DNA of 64,000 nt. Source: Saccharophagus degradans 2-40 (GTDB lineage Bacteria > Pseudomonadota > Gammaproteobacteria > Pseudomonadales > Cellvibrionaceae). Positions 7,497-14,301 of this stretch are shown here, one piece after another. A program made the translations under genes and the position numbers. The notes under the pieces are model-generated. The model ran no database searches and was not told the origin of the DNA. It worked only from the letters and a program-made list of their open reading frames with translations. The DNA lies in the NCBI RefSeq assembly GCF_000013665.1, contig NC_007912.1, positions 2,962,501-3,026,500 of the forward strand. The letters are read 5' to 3'. Every line of letters begins with the position of its first letter. Position 1 is the stretch's first letter.

Positions 7497-7590
7497 GATA
7501 CTTATGATGACCTCCTCCTCCGGAGACCAATGGAAACCTTCTAAACTTAAATCACCACAACAAAAGTTAATTAAAGAAGGAGATCATCAT

Positions 7591-8637
7591 ATGAGATTTT
7601 ATACCATTTCCCACAAACATTACTGTGGAATAGATTTGCATACCAAAATGATGTACGTCTGCATACTTGATTCTGATGCTAACATACTGATTCATAAGAA
7701 TATACCTACTAATGGTAAGGCGTTTTTAAAGCTCATAGCCCCCTATCGCGAAGACATTGTCGTAGGCGTTGAGTGCATGTTTTCTTGGTATTGGCTGGCT
7801 GATTTGTGCGCCAAAGAAGGCATCGAATTTATCTTAGGCCATGCACTTTACATGAGGTGTATTCACGGCGGAAAGGCCAAAAACGATAGAGTTGACTCGG
7901 AAAAAATCGCACGCATTATGAGAGGCGGCGATTTCCCTCTCGCCTATGCCTATCCTGCCGAGCTTCGGCCTGTTCGCGACCTCATGCGTAGACGAAGCCA
8001 TTTGGTTCGCATTAAGAGTGAGATTCAAAGCCATATTAGTATTACCAACTACCAATATAATCTTGAGCCGTTCGACAAAAACATCGTTCACAAAGGTAAT
8101 CGCGAAGGTATAGCAGATCACTTCGATAACGCTTCTGTACGACTTAATGTTGAAACCGATATTGCCGTTATGGACAGCCTTCACGATCAGATACGGAACC
8201 TCGAAAACTACATTATCAGGCATGCGAAAGACTACGATGGCCGAATGTTGTACCGATTAAAAACAGTTCCTGGGATTGGCGATATTTTGGCTTTAACAAT
8301 CATGTATGAAATTCTATCGATCGATCGCTTTCCAACGGTTCAAAAGTTTTGTTCATACTCCCGTTTAGTTAAATGTGCGAATGAGTCGGCTGGCAAAAAA
8401 ATGGGGACATCAGGCTCAAAAATAGGTAACGCTCATCTAAAATGGGCCTTTTCTGAAGCGGCTATTCTATTCATACGTGGAAATGATAAAGCTCAGAAAT
8501 ATGTTACTAAATTAAGCAAGAAGTTTGGCAAAGGTAAAGCGCTGTCCATACTATCCCACAAATTGGGACGCGCTATTTATTTTATGATGAAAAGGAACGA
8601 TGTCTTTGATATGAATTACTTTTTTCGAAATAGTTAA
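7591..8637 (+). CDS. tnpA: IS110/IS1111 family transposase
   Basis: A 348-residue DEDD transposase of normal IS1111-group length. The N-terminal RuvC-like domain shows D15 (CGIDLH), E61 (VGVEC), D99 and D102 (KNDRVDSEKIA). The C-terminal domain has the helix-hairpin-helix LKTVPGIGDILAL (about 223-235) and the serine-bearing segment GTSGSKIGNAHLKWA (about 272-286), which carries the nucleophilic Ser of the family. I use ATG 7591, which has AAGGAG 8 nt upstream; an in-frame start at 7420 lies outside the element. Established knowledge: IS110 enzymes excise a circle and insert it at a target chosen by an element-encoded RNA. The gene appears intact. Confidence 0.93.
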   Translation: MRFYTISHKHYCGIDLHTKMMYVCILDSDANILIHKNIPTNGKAFLKLIAPYREDIVVGVECMFSWYWLADLCAKEGIEFILGHALYMRCIHGGKAKNDRVDSEKIARIMRGGDFPLAYAYPAELRPVRDLMRRRSHLVRIKSEIQSHISITNYQYNLEPFDKNIVHKGNREGIADHFDNASVRLNVETDIAVMDSLHDQIRNLENYIIRHAKDYDGRMLYRLKTVPGIGDILALTIMYEILSIDRFPTVQKFCSYSRLVKCANESAGKKMGTSGSKIGNAHLKWAFSEAAILFIRGNDKAQKYVTKLSKKFGKGKALSILSHKLGRAIYFMMKRNDVFDMNYFFRNS

Positions 8638-8644
8638 ATGTTTA

Positions 8645-8790
8645 GGGTAGCGTGTTTGAGCTAGCAGGTATAACTAGGGTGCCGAGCATAAAGATCCTAA
8701 GCTGAGTTATCCGTTTAAGCTTCGAGCTTACTCTTAGCCTGATGAAAAAATGCCAACTCTCTCGCTTTGAATAGACAGAACACGCTACCC
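8645..8790 (+). ncRNA. Candidate IS guide RNA (bridge/seekRNA) region
   Basis: The 3' non-coding region of the IS starts with GGGTAGCGTGTT (8645-8656), which is perfectly complementary to AACACGCTACCC (8779-8790). The enclosed 122 nt contain a small hairpin AAGCT-TCG-AGCTT (8717-8729). Positions 8668-8683 match, at 13 of 16 bases, the complement of the reconstructed target (GACAACCTTGTTATAC). IS1111 elements are known to encode a guide RNA in this region. The boundaries and guide assignment are my inference from base pairing. Confidence 0.55.
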
Positions 8791-9131
8791 GCCCTACGCT
8801 TTTTTGACGTGTGACTGCCCCTTGACTGAGTGATCTATAACTGGATACAAAACACCGTAAGCCCGATTCTTTGAAGCGCCAGATCCAAGGGTAACCGATA
8901 AATTTCTAGTAGCGCCTTAGTAAAGCTAAGGCATCCAGATTACTTCAGCGAATGAAAGCGTCGAACGTTAATTTGGACTGACTCTCAATAGGTGTTTGGT
9001 ACAGTTACCACTAAGCCTTCCATGAAATTATCGTCAGTAGAAACATTCAAAATTGCTTTTTTATTAACTCTAGGCATTAAACCAAGGGTTTTGGTGAGTT
9101 ATTGTTCTTTGACAGGTCCGGTCATATAGGT
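8791..9131 (+). other. Remaining IS 3' non-coding region
   Basis: No gene is present. There is one clear hairpin, GCCTTAG-TAAAG-CTAAGGC (8914-8932), and the right-end subterminal repeat GGTCAT (9120-9125). The hairpin may belong to the guide RNA transcript or act as its end. Confidence 0.5.
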
Positions 9132-9135
9132 GTTA
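9132..9135 (-). other. attC site 14, displaced right end
   Basis: GTTA at 9132-9135 is the missing end of attC site 14 and supplies the TAA stop of the DUF4262 cassette gene. Confidence 0.75.
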
Positions 9136-9570
9136 TACGATTTTGAGTGCTTCATTTTGAACCGTAAGTTTGCAACCGACCTCTGTAGGTAAGATATTTG
9201 ATTTGTCCGGCCAAAACATGACCATCATACGGAAAGGCTTATTATAAAAACTTGTGGCTATTCCCGCGTACTCTGGTAAAAACTCTTCATTTACTGACTT
9301 AAAAATGACTTCAAATTCCCCGGACAAGACATTACCAGTTCTGACGCCCTCTTCAAATTTGCGACCTTCCTTTATGTCAGAGGCAATACCGGAAAGAATT
9401 GAGTGCATCGTTTCGCGTTTTAGCCCAAAAATCATGATTTCTGGATGATCAAATGATTCTTCAAAACCGATACTATATGAAAAATCCTCTTTTTCCCCAT
9501 TAGCATCGAATACGTACTGACATTGCCATCCGTGCTTCTTAATATTCTCTATTAGTGATTCGTTGCTCAT
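9133..9570 (-). CDS. Cassette DUF4262 domain protein, 145 aa
   Basis: It matches the DUF4262 pattern: an N-terminal HGWQCQYVF strand, then SYSIGFEESFDHPEIMIFGL (residues about 31-50), a helix MHSILSGIASDIKEG, and a late MVMFWPDKSNILPTE, where the family has a conserved WPD. The family is found scattered in bacteria and is often mobile; its function is unknown. The start at 9570 has GAAGGT about 6 nt upstream, and the stop comes from the displaced attC end. The attC behind this cassette is split by the IS, so it may no longer be excisable. Confidence 0.82.
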   Translation of the reverse strand: MSNESLIENIKKHGWQCQYVFDANGEKEDFSYSIGFEESFDHPEIMIFGLKRETMHSILSGIASDIKEGRKFEEGVRTGNVLSGEFEVIFKSVNEEFLPEYAGIATSFYNKPFRMMVMFWPDKSNILPTEVGCKLTVQNEALKIV

Positions 9571-9583
9571 CTATACCTTCGTA

Positions 9584-9715
9584 TAACGCTGAGCTAAACG
9601 GCGCACAAAGTGGAGCTGGTTTGTGCAATTATTTGCGAAGCAAATGCACAAACAAGCGGAGCTTTGGGCGTCCAGTGGAGGCCGCAGGCCGGAACGGTGT
9701 TTTAGCGTTTTGTTA
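9584..9715 (-). other. attC site 15
   Basis: A 132-bp common-type attC that belongs to ORF-less cassette C. Confidence 0.9.
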
Positions 9716-10031
9716 TGAGAGACCACGAACCGCACCTGCAACACCTTTAAATTTATATTACCAACCAAATAGACTAGTAACCCATACATGCCTTTGATTT
9801 TACTTATAGCCGCGTTGCCTTAAAGCCAAAGCAGCAGTACCAACCTTCTGCGCTTTAAGTAGGAATTGCAAAAAAAGACAAGAAAATACTCGCTAAAATT
9901 GCGTTTAGCCTAGTACTTTTTCAAATGGAATGGAAGTGAAAAACCGAGGAAAAAGCCATTCCATAGCACATTCAAATTAACCTAAACTTAAACCTTAAAA
10001 CCGACCTTGGCGATACCTAGCTGGTAGCTCA
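9716..10031 (-). repeat. ORF-less cassette, copy C
   Basis: A 316-bp body close to copy B. The hairpin stem is at 9925-9933 and 9956-9964, with a 22-nt loop. The terminator-like segment seen in B is degraded here. No gene is present. Confidence 0.8.
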
Positions 10032-10165
10032 TAACGCATAGCTAAACGGCGCACAAAGTGGAGCTGCTTTTGTGCGATAATTTGCGAAGCAAATGCACAA
10101 AAGAAGCGGAGCTTTGGGCGTCCAGTGGAGGCCGAAGGCCGGAACGGTATTTTAGCGTTTTGTTA
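10032..10165 (-). other. attC site 16
   Basis: A 134-bp common-type attC that belongs to ORF-less cassette D. Confidence 0.9.
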
Positions 10166-10557
10166 TGAGAGACCACTAACCCCACCTGCAACACCTTATT
10201 TTTTAATACCAACCAAATAGATTAGTAACCCAAATATGCTTTTGACCTTACTTATACAGCGTTGCCCAAAAGCCAATAAAATAATACGAACCTGAAGACT
10301 ATTTACCAAACAGGCACAAGCTTGATGACTAGCACCAACGAGGTTTAGCTAATTTGTGTGTTTTTACAATTTAGTTAAACCGGATTAAAACTGCCAACCA
10401 AAGGCTACGAAAGCACGTTGTAATTGGCTTTAGCCTATTACTTTTACAAATGGAATGGAAGTGAAAATCAAAGGAAGATAGCCATTCCATAGCACATTCA
10501 AATTAACCTATATTTAAACTTTAAAACCGACCTTGGCGATACCTAGCTGGTAGCTCA
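10166..10557 (-). repeat. ORF-less cassette, copy D
   Basis: A 392-bp diverged relative of copies B and C, longer in the region 10260-10430. The hairpin stem is fully kept (10450-10458 with 10482-10490) although the 23-nt loop differs and shifts any reading frame. No gene is present. Confidence 0.78.
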
Positions 10558-10680
10558 TAACGCCGCCCACAGGGGCCGCAGTGGAGGTGATTGTTTTGTG
10601 CAAGCGTAGCGAAAAGCACAAAACAAGCGCCGGAACGAAGGTCCAAGCCGCGATGCGGCTGAGCCTGGTGGGCCTTGTTA
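10558..10680 (-). other. attC site 17
   Basis: A 123-bp attC with arms CCGCCCACAGGGGCC ... GGTGGGCC and the GTTTTGTGC/GCACAAAAC inner stem. It supplies the stop of the gene at 10678-11106. Confidence 0.88.
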
Positions 10681-11106
10681 GAGTTTTTGGCCATTAATTA
10701 AATACCGCCCCAAAGCAGCACCAAGAATTAGTGATATAGGCAATACAAATACAGCACCCATTAAACCACCGATTGTACCGGCCATAATCGCTTCTAAAAT
10801 TGGTATAGAGCCTGAACTAATTGCCATTGCGCCCATATATAGTAACCCTGATGTGAGCGCTGACGGAAAACTTATAATTACCGTTGCAACATAGGGCTCG
10901 TATTGAAAGCGCTCGCCAGGAATAAGCTTATACCATCCCGAGAAAAACCAGCCAAATATAGATGCCGTTATAAACGCGATACCGGTAAGAACAACCATTG
11001 CATTCTCTAAGTTTTCAAGAATCGTAAAAGAAAGAGATAGAACACCAACAGCTGCTAGTAAAGCGTTTAAAACTGAACTCTTTACCTTTAAATTGAAATC
11101 GCTCAT
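10678..11106 (-). CDS. Cassette multi-pass membrane protein, 142 aa
   Basis: Four hydrophobic stretches predict an inner-membrane protein: about 15-33 (LNALLAAVGVLSLSFTIL), 37-57, 74-98 and 107-135 (glycine-rich, GTIGGLMGAVFVLPISLILG). I start at MSDFNLK (11106), since the frame above it passes into attC site 18. There is no strong ribosome site. The glycine-zipper-like last helices suggest packing or oligomerisation. No family is recognised. Confidence 0.72.
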   Translation of the reverse strand: MSDFNLKVKSSVLNALLAAVGVLSLSFTILENLENAMVVLTGIAFITASIFGWFFSGWYKLIPGERFQYEPYVATVIISFPSALTSGLLYMGAMAISSGSIPILEAIMAGTIGGLMGAVFVLPISLILGAALGRYLINGQKL

Positions 11107-11126
11107 GACTATGATGCTCGCAACTC

Positions 11127-11249
11127 TAACGCCGCGCACAAGGGCCGGAACGTAGTTGATTGTTTTGTGGTAGCGTTAGCGTTAAGCCACAAAACAAGCG
11201 ACGCAGTGGAGGTCCAGCCACGAAGTGGCGAGCTTGGTGCGCCTTGTTA
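11127..11249 (-). other. attC site 18
   Basis: A 123-bp attC, related to site 17 in its outer arms (CCGCGCACAAGGGCC ... GGTGCGCC). It belongs to the gene at 11277-11579. Confidence 0.88.
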
Positions 11250-11276
11250 TGTGCCCGTTGCACTATATTTGTTAAC

Positions 11277-11579
11277 TTAGGTACCATCTATAACCCTAGT
11301 TAAAAATTCGATGCCGCCCACCTTATTTTTTTGAATCACATCTATAACAACATCACCTTCTGGAGTATCTTCAATTGTAATACTTTCTTGAAACTGCCAT
11401 TCAGAGCCGGGCTTGTTCGGTTTTTTTTCGTTCACGAAATAGATGTAATAATCACTTCTTATTTTTGCTCTATTACATGCTATCAGTGCATCACGAAGCC
11501 AGGTATATTCTGAAAATCGATACTCCGCGGACTTGACTAGCCAAGTGGGATCGTATTCTTTCCATCGACTAAATATCAT
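11277..11579 (-). CDS. Cassette hypothetical protein, 100 aa
   Basis: A small soluble protein with many aromatic residues (YDPTWLVKSAEYRFSEYTWL) and a beta-rich C-terminus (GDVVIDVIQKNKVGGIEFL). Start ATG 11579 has AGAGAGA about 6 nt upstream. The stop is 27 bp from attC site 18. I do not recognise it; size and composition fit many unassigned cassette proteins. Confidence 0.73.
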   Translation of the reverse strand: MIFSRWKEYDPTWLVKSAEYRFSEYTWLRDALIACNRAKIRSDYYIYFVNEKKPNKPGSEWQFQESITIEDTPEGDVVIDVIQKNKVGGIEFLTRVIDGT

Positions 11580-11596
11580 TTATCTCTCTAAGCACA

Positions 11597-11730
11597 TAAC
11601 GCAGAGCTAAACGGCGCACAAAGTGGAGCTACTTTTGTGCGAAAATTTGCGAAGCAAATGCACAAAAGAAGCGGAGCTTTGGGCGTCCAGTGGAGGCCAT
11701 AGGCCGGAACGGTGTTTTAGCGTTTTGTTA
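11597..11730 (-). other. attC site 19
   Basis: A 134-bp common-type attC that belongs to the membrane protein gene at 11758-12018. Confidence 0.9.
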
Positions 11731-11757
11731 TGGTTTTTGTGCTTAGAAGCCAATAGT

Positions 11758-12018
11758 TTACCCGCCCAATATGCTGATCATTGTAATGGCTAATACAGAC
11801 AAAAAAACCGACAGATAAAACAATTTTGCTATTGATAAATCATCAGATTGATCTTTAAAGAATATGTAACTAATTGCATGCTTGGCTCTCGAAGTAGATT
11901 GCCTAGTAGAAAACAGAAATACTCCATATCTGATTGCAGCCGCTAACAATAGGACAATGGCGAATACAAAACCTATCAATGCCATAAATGAAATCGCTAA
12001 CCCTACCAACATCGTCAA
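11758..12018 (-). CDS. Cassette small membrane protein, 86 aa
   Basis: Two hydrophobic segments (about 3-30 and 65-84) flank a basic/polar loop (STRQSTSRAKHAISYIFFKDQSDD), giving a helical hairpin in the inner membrane. A TTG start at 12018 has AGGA about 10 nt upstream; an ATG at 12012 is the other choice. No recognised family. It is one of four membrane-protein cassettes at this end of the array. Confidence 0.68.
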   Translation of the reverse strand: MTMLVGLAISFMALIGFVFAIVLLLAAAIRYGVFLFSTRQSTSRAKHAISYIFFKDQSDDLSIAKLFYLSVFLSVLAITMISILGG

Positions 12019-12040
12019 TCGTCCATTTTCCTACAAACCA

Positions 12041-12151
12041 TAACGCCTTGCTCACCGGCACATACTGCGGAGAGCGTTTTTGTGTAAAATGGAGCGCAGC
12101 GACACACAAAAACGAGCGTAGCAGTATGTGTCCGCGTGCAGCAACTTGTTA
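12041..12151 (-). other. attC site 20
   Basis: A 111-bp attC with inner stem TTTTTGTGT/ACACAAAAA and arms CACATACTGC/GCAGTATGTG. It supplies the stop of the gene at 12149-12649. Confidence 0.88.
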
Positions 12152-12649
12152 GCTTTTTTTGGCATTCACAAACTCCATTAGCTCGCTATACCCATTAAGC
12201 ATGTTTGAGCACCAGATTCTACCAATACCGTCAACGACGATATAATCAGCCTGAACTAGCCATGAATATCCAACTTTGGAAAGCTTGCTCCATTGTACAG
12301 TTCGATTACCGCATAGCGGACTTCGGTAGTAAATGCACTCGTTATCGTACTTAAACGAAACCAAAAATGCTTGATATGGGAAAAATATTGAGGCGGCTAA
12401 AAATCCGCCTCCAACAAGCCCCGCAGCCACTTCCTGCCCCTCATAAGACTGACTCATTGCGTAAAGGATAAATACAGTAAATGGAATTAACGCAGCCGAG
12501 AATATTTTGAATGGCATAGAATACGCTACAGTTCTTACCTCACCCGCTACTTCTGCGGAAGGTTTAGTATATCTGACAATAAAATAGACGGCTAAGCCAC
12601 CAATTAGACCACTTAGCAACGGCCTTGCCCAATTTAATATTTCTTCCAT
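12149..12649 (-). CDS. Cassette membrane protein with PH-like C-terminus, 166 aa
   Basis: Three hydrophobic segments are predicted: about 10-27, 47-65 and 74-96. The last 70 residues (YDNECIYYRSPLCGNRTVQWSKLSKVGYSWLVQADYIVVDG...) have the strand pattern and Trp-containing turn seen in bacterial PH-like domains that follow membrane helices; this is a fold guess. The start has CGAGGAG 5 nt upstream, and the stop is the attC 20 TAA. Confidence 0.75.
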   Translation of the reverse strand: MEEILNWARPLLSGLIGGLAVYFIVRYTKPSAEVAGEVRTVAYSMPFKIFSAALIPFTVFILYAMSQSYEGQEVAAGLVGGGFLAASIFFPYQAFLVSFKYDNECIYYRSPLCGNRTVQWSKLSKVGYSWLVQADYIVVDGIGRIWCSNMLNGYSELMEFVNAKKS

Positions 12650-12665
12650 AACTCCTCGAGAAAGC

Positions 12666-12773
12666 TAACGCCAAGCTCACCTGCAGTTTTTGCGGAGAGC
12701 AATTGTGTAAAATGGAGCTACGCGACATACACAATTGAGCGTAGCAAAAAATGTCAGGTGCAGCTTTTTGTTA
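12666..12773 (-). other. attC site 21
   Basis: A 108-bp attC with arms CACCTGCAGTTTTTGC and GCAAAAAATGTCAGGTG. It belongs to the first cassette (12780-13124). Confidence 0.87.
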
Positions 12774-12779
12774 GGTGAA

Positions 12780-13124
12780 TTAACCAGCATTAAACAAGGG
12801 CCCATCTGAAGTTATTAAATAGTAGATTAAAGACCAAATAGATACAATATGGAAACTTACACACAAAATACTGGCTATAAATGGGACTCTATAAATCCTA
12901 TTTGCTTTTATTCCGTCATATGAGTTGACCGCTATCAACACCATCAGTATGGGCGCGATGAACATACAGAAAAGAAGATACAATCCAAAAGTAGGACCAG
13001 TTAAAAGTTCCGATCCGAATCCGAATCCGTAACCAAAAATTACGTATAGACCTAAGTATGGACATAACGTAAAAATGGTATAGAAAACTAATTTAAACTT
13101 CTCTCTCGGAACCAAGACTCTCAC
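12780..13124 (-). CDS. Cassette membrane protein, 114 aa (first cassette)
   Basis: Three hydrophobic stretches (about 10-32 with YVIFGYGFGFGSE, 45-66 and 80-105) predict an inner-membrane protein. It lies nearest the attI-like end, so it would be the most recently acquired and best expressed cassette if this is the recombination platform. The GTG at 13124 overlaps the core GTTAGGT; a TTG at 13115 would instead use AGGTGAG of the core as its ribosome site. No family is recognised. Confidence 0.7.
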   Translation of the reverse strand: MRVLVPREKFKLVFYTIFTLCPYLGLYVIFGYGFGFGSELLTGPTFGLYLLFCMFIAPILMVLIAVNSYDGIKANRIYRVPFIASILCVSFHIVSIWSLIYYLITSDGPLFNAG

Positions 13125-13157
13125 CTAACAGCTAAGTATGTGTCCCAAGAACACATA
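13123..13157 (-). other. attI-like core and adjacent hairpin
   Basis: On the minus strand the array is preceded by GCTGTTAGGT. This matches the consensus core GTTRRRY but lacks the GCGTTA context of every attC here. Next to it is a perfect 7-bp hairpin, TATGTGT (13137-13143) with ACACATA (13151-13157). This is the expected place of attI, yet no integrase follows. Confidence 0.5.
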
Positions 13158-13434
13158 TTTCAAAATAGAACACCGTAAGACTGGTATGTAAAGCAGCACT
13201 CACAATATCCATCCATTCAATTTTAGCCACAAAATTGGCCAATTAACGCTAACAACGGCCGCTCGCCCTAAAACCACAAAATTAAAGCACACTAAACAAA
13301 TAATATATACCGTACATTTACAACTATTTTTTCTCACAGTACCAACCAAAGGCTTTACAAGCTATTGATTTAAAAGAGGAAACCTTAGAGACAAAAAAAA
13401 CACATAAATAGTGCGTCGGGTAGCCGGTATGTTA
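13158..13434. other. Intergenic region beside the array
   Basis: There is no gene and no convincing integrase remnant. It is AT-rich with short poly-A runs. Any promoter of the cassette array (Pc) would have to lie here on the minus strand, but I cannot pick out a clear -35/-10 pair. Confidence 0.5.
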
Positions 13435-14046
13435 CTACCCTCTATTCTTGATAAATTTCGCAGGGTTTCCACCCACCACCACGCCAGCAGCCACATCCTT
13501 GGTTACTACACTTTGCATGCCTACAATCGCACCTTTATGGATTGTTACACCATCCACAATACCCACATGCGCCCCTAGCCATACATCGTCTTGCAGCACT
13601 ATGCCTTTGGATGTAACTGGCTGTTCGTAAACATTTCGCTCGGCGGCTATGCCGTGGTTAAACGCGTAGAAGTGACAATATGCAGCTATGCGGCAGTTGT
13701 TGCCTATGGTGATGCCTTTACTGCCCCCATCCATTGTTACGTGGTGATTTATGCCTACGTTTTTACCAATGGTAATTGGGCCGTGCAGTACTGCATGAGC
13801 ACCTATAAAACTACCCTGCTCGATAATTATTGGCCTGCCGCGCTCGGCAAATAGTTTGGCATCTGGCGATATAAAACAGTCGCCTTTTACCTCTATTGTT
13901 TCCATTTGCTGCAGGTAATGTTGCCATTGCTGTTGCCATGCTTGCGCCCACTCTCGCTGCTTGGGCTTAAGTGTCCAATACAACCAAGGCATGTAACTTA
14001 AACGCTGTTTGTGTTGCTCGCGGTATTTTAGGGTTGGGTCTGTCAT
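13435..14046 (-). CDS. Left-handed beta-helix (hexapeptide) acyltransferase
   Basis: 203 residues. After a helical N-terminus (to about 60), imperfect hexapeptide repeats fill the rest: ISPDAKLFAERGRPIIIEQG, SFIGAHAVLHGPITIG and so on to IHKGAIVGMQSVVTKDVAAG. The conserved catalytic-type His-containing stretch FYAFNHGI and the end GGNPAKFIKNRG are typical of the maltose/galactoside O-acetyltransferase (LacA/NodL/WbbJ) superfamily. It probably transfers an acetyl group to a sugar in the cytoplasm. It is the first normal chromosomal gene after the cassettes and has no attC behind it. Confidence 0.82.
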   Translation of the reverse strand: MTDPTLKYREQHKQRLSYMPWLYWTLKPKQREWAQAWQQQWQHYLQQMETIEVKGDCFISPDAKLFAERGRPIIIEQGSFIGAHAVLHGPITIGKNVGINHHVTMDGGSKGITIGNNCRIAAYCHFYAFNHGIAAERNVYEQPVTSKGIVLQDDVWLGAHVGIVDGVTIHKGAIVGMQSVVTKDVAAGVVVGGNPAKFIKNRG

Positions 14047-14301
14047 AGGGTTGCTTGTGTTAACGGTGCTCTATAGTAATTGCTTATTTTGGCTGGCGTT
14101 TGCTGCGGGCGAAAAAGCATTAAGTTTGCAGGTAACAATAACAGCAAGCAAGCCCACCCAGCTAGCACGGCCGCCTTACTGCCCCACCGCCAATTCCCCG
14201 CGTAATAGCTGCATACACATGGTAGCAATTTGCCCTCCGGCCCTTTAAACTCGGCCACACCAATATATATTATAATACGACCTTAGATGTAGGAGAAAAC
14301 C

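Larger units (their letters stand above)
7497..9131 (+). mobile_element. IS110-family (IS1111-type) insertion sequence in an attC
   Basis: About 1635 bp separates the two parts of attC site 14. It holds one DEDD transposase gene and a ~490-bp non-coding 3' region, the arrangement of the IS1111 group. The short inverted repeats are subterminal and offset: ATGACC at 7507-7512, 10 bp from the left junction, and GGTCAT at 9120-9125, 6 bp from the right one. No obvious target duplication flanks it. Insertion at the CTT|GTTA end of attC matches the known habit of the IS1111-attC group. The exact boundary is uncertain by 1-2 bp. Confidence 0.85.
1..13129 (-). mobile_element. Integron gene-cassette array (integrase not in window)
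   Basis: About 13 kb is built of repeating units: a short gene on the minus strand, then a 51-134 bp imperfect palindrome that begins TAACAA and ends GCGTTA on that strand. This is the organisation of attC sites in chromosomal integrons, and the ends resemble the Vibrio cholerae repeat (which runs TAACAAACG to GGGCGTTA). I count 21 attC sites and 21 complete cassettes, plus a partial cassette at the left edge. All genes point the same way, as expected for cassettes inserted by an integron integrase. No tyrosine recombinase is visible at the right end, so an integrase must lie beyond the left edge, elsewhere in the genome, or be lost. Intergenic gaps are tiny, and several stop codons are supplied by the attC TAAC. 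Confidence 0.93.

Noticed and set aside
7420-7590. Upstream start of the transposase frame
   Set aside because: It lies in attC outside the element; ATG 7591 has the ribosome site.
1-13129. Repeats that could suggest a CRISPR array
   Set aside because: Repeat units are 51-134 bp palindromes with gene-sized spacers; they are attC sites.
14043-14258. 71-residue minus-strand ORF overlapping the acyltransferase start by ATGA
   Set aside because: Hydrophobic stretch but no recognisable family or ribosome site; too weak to call.
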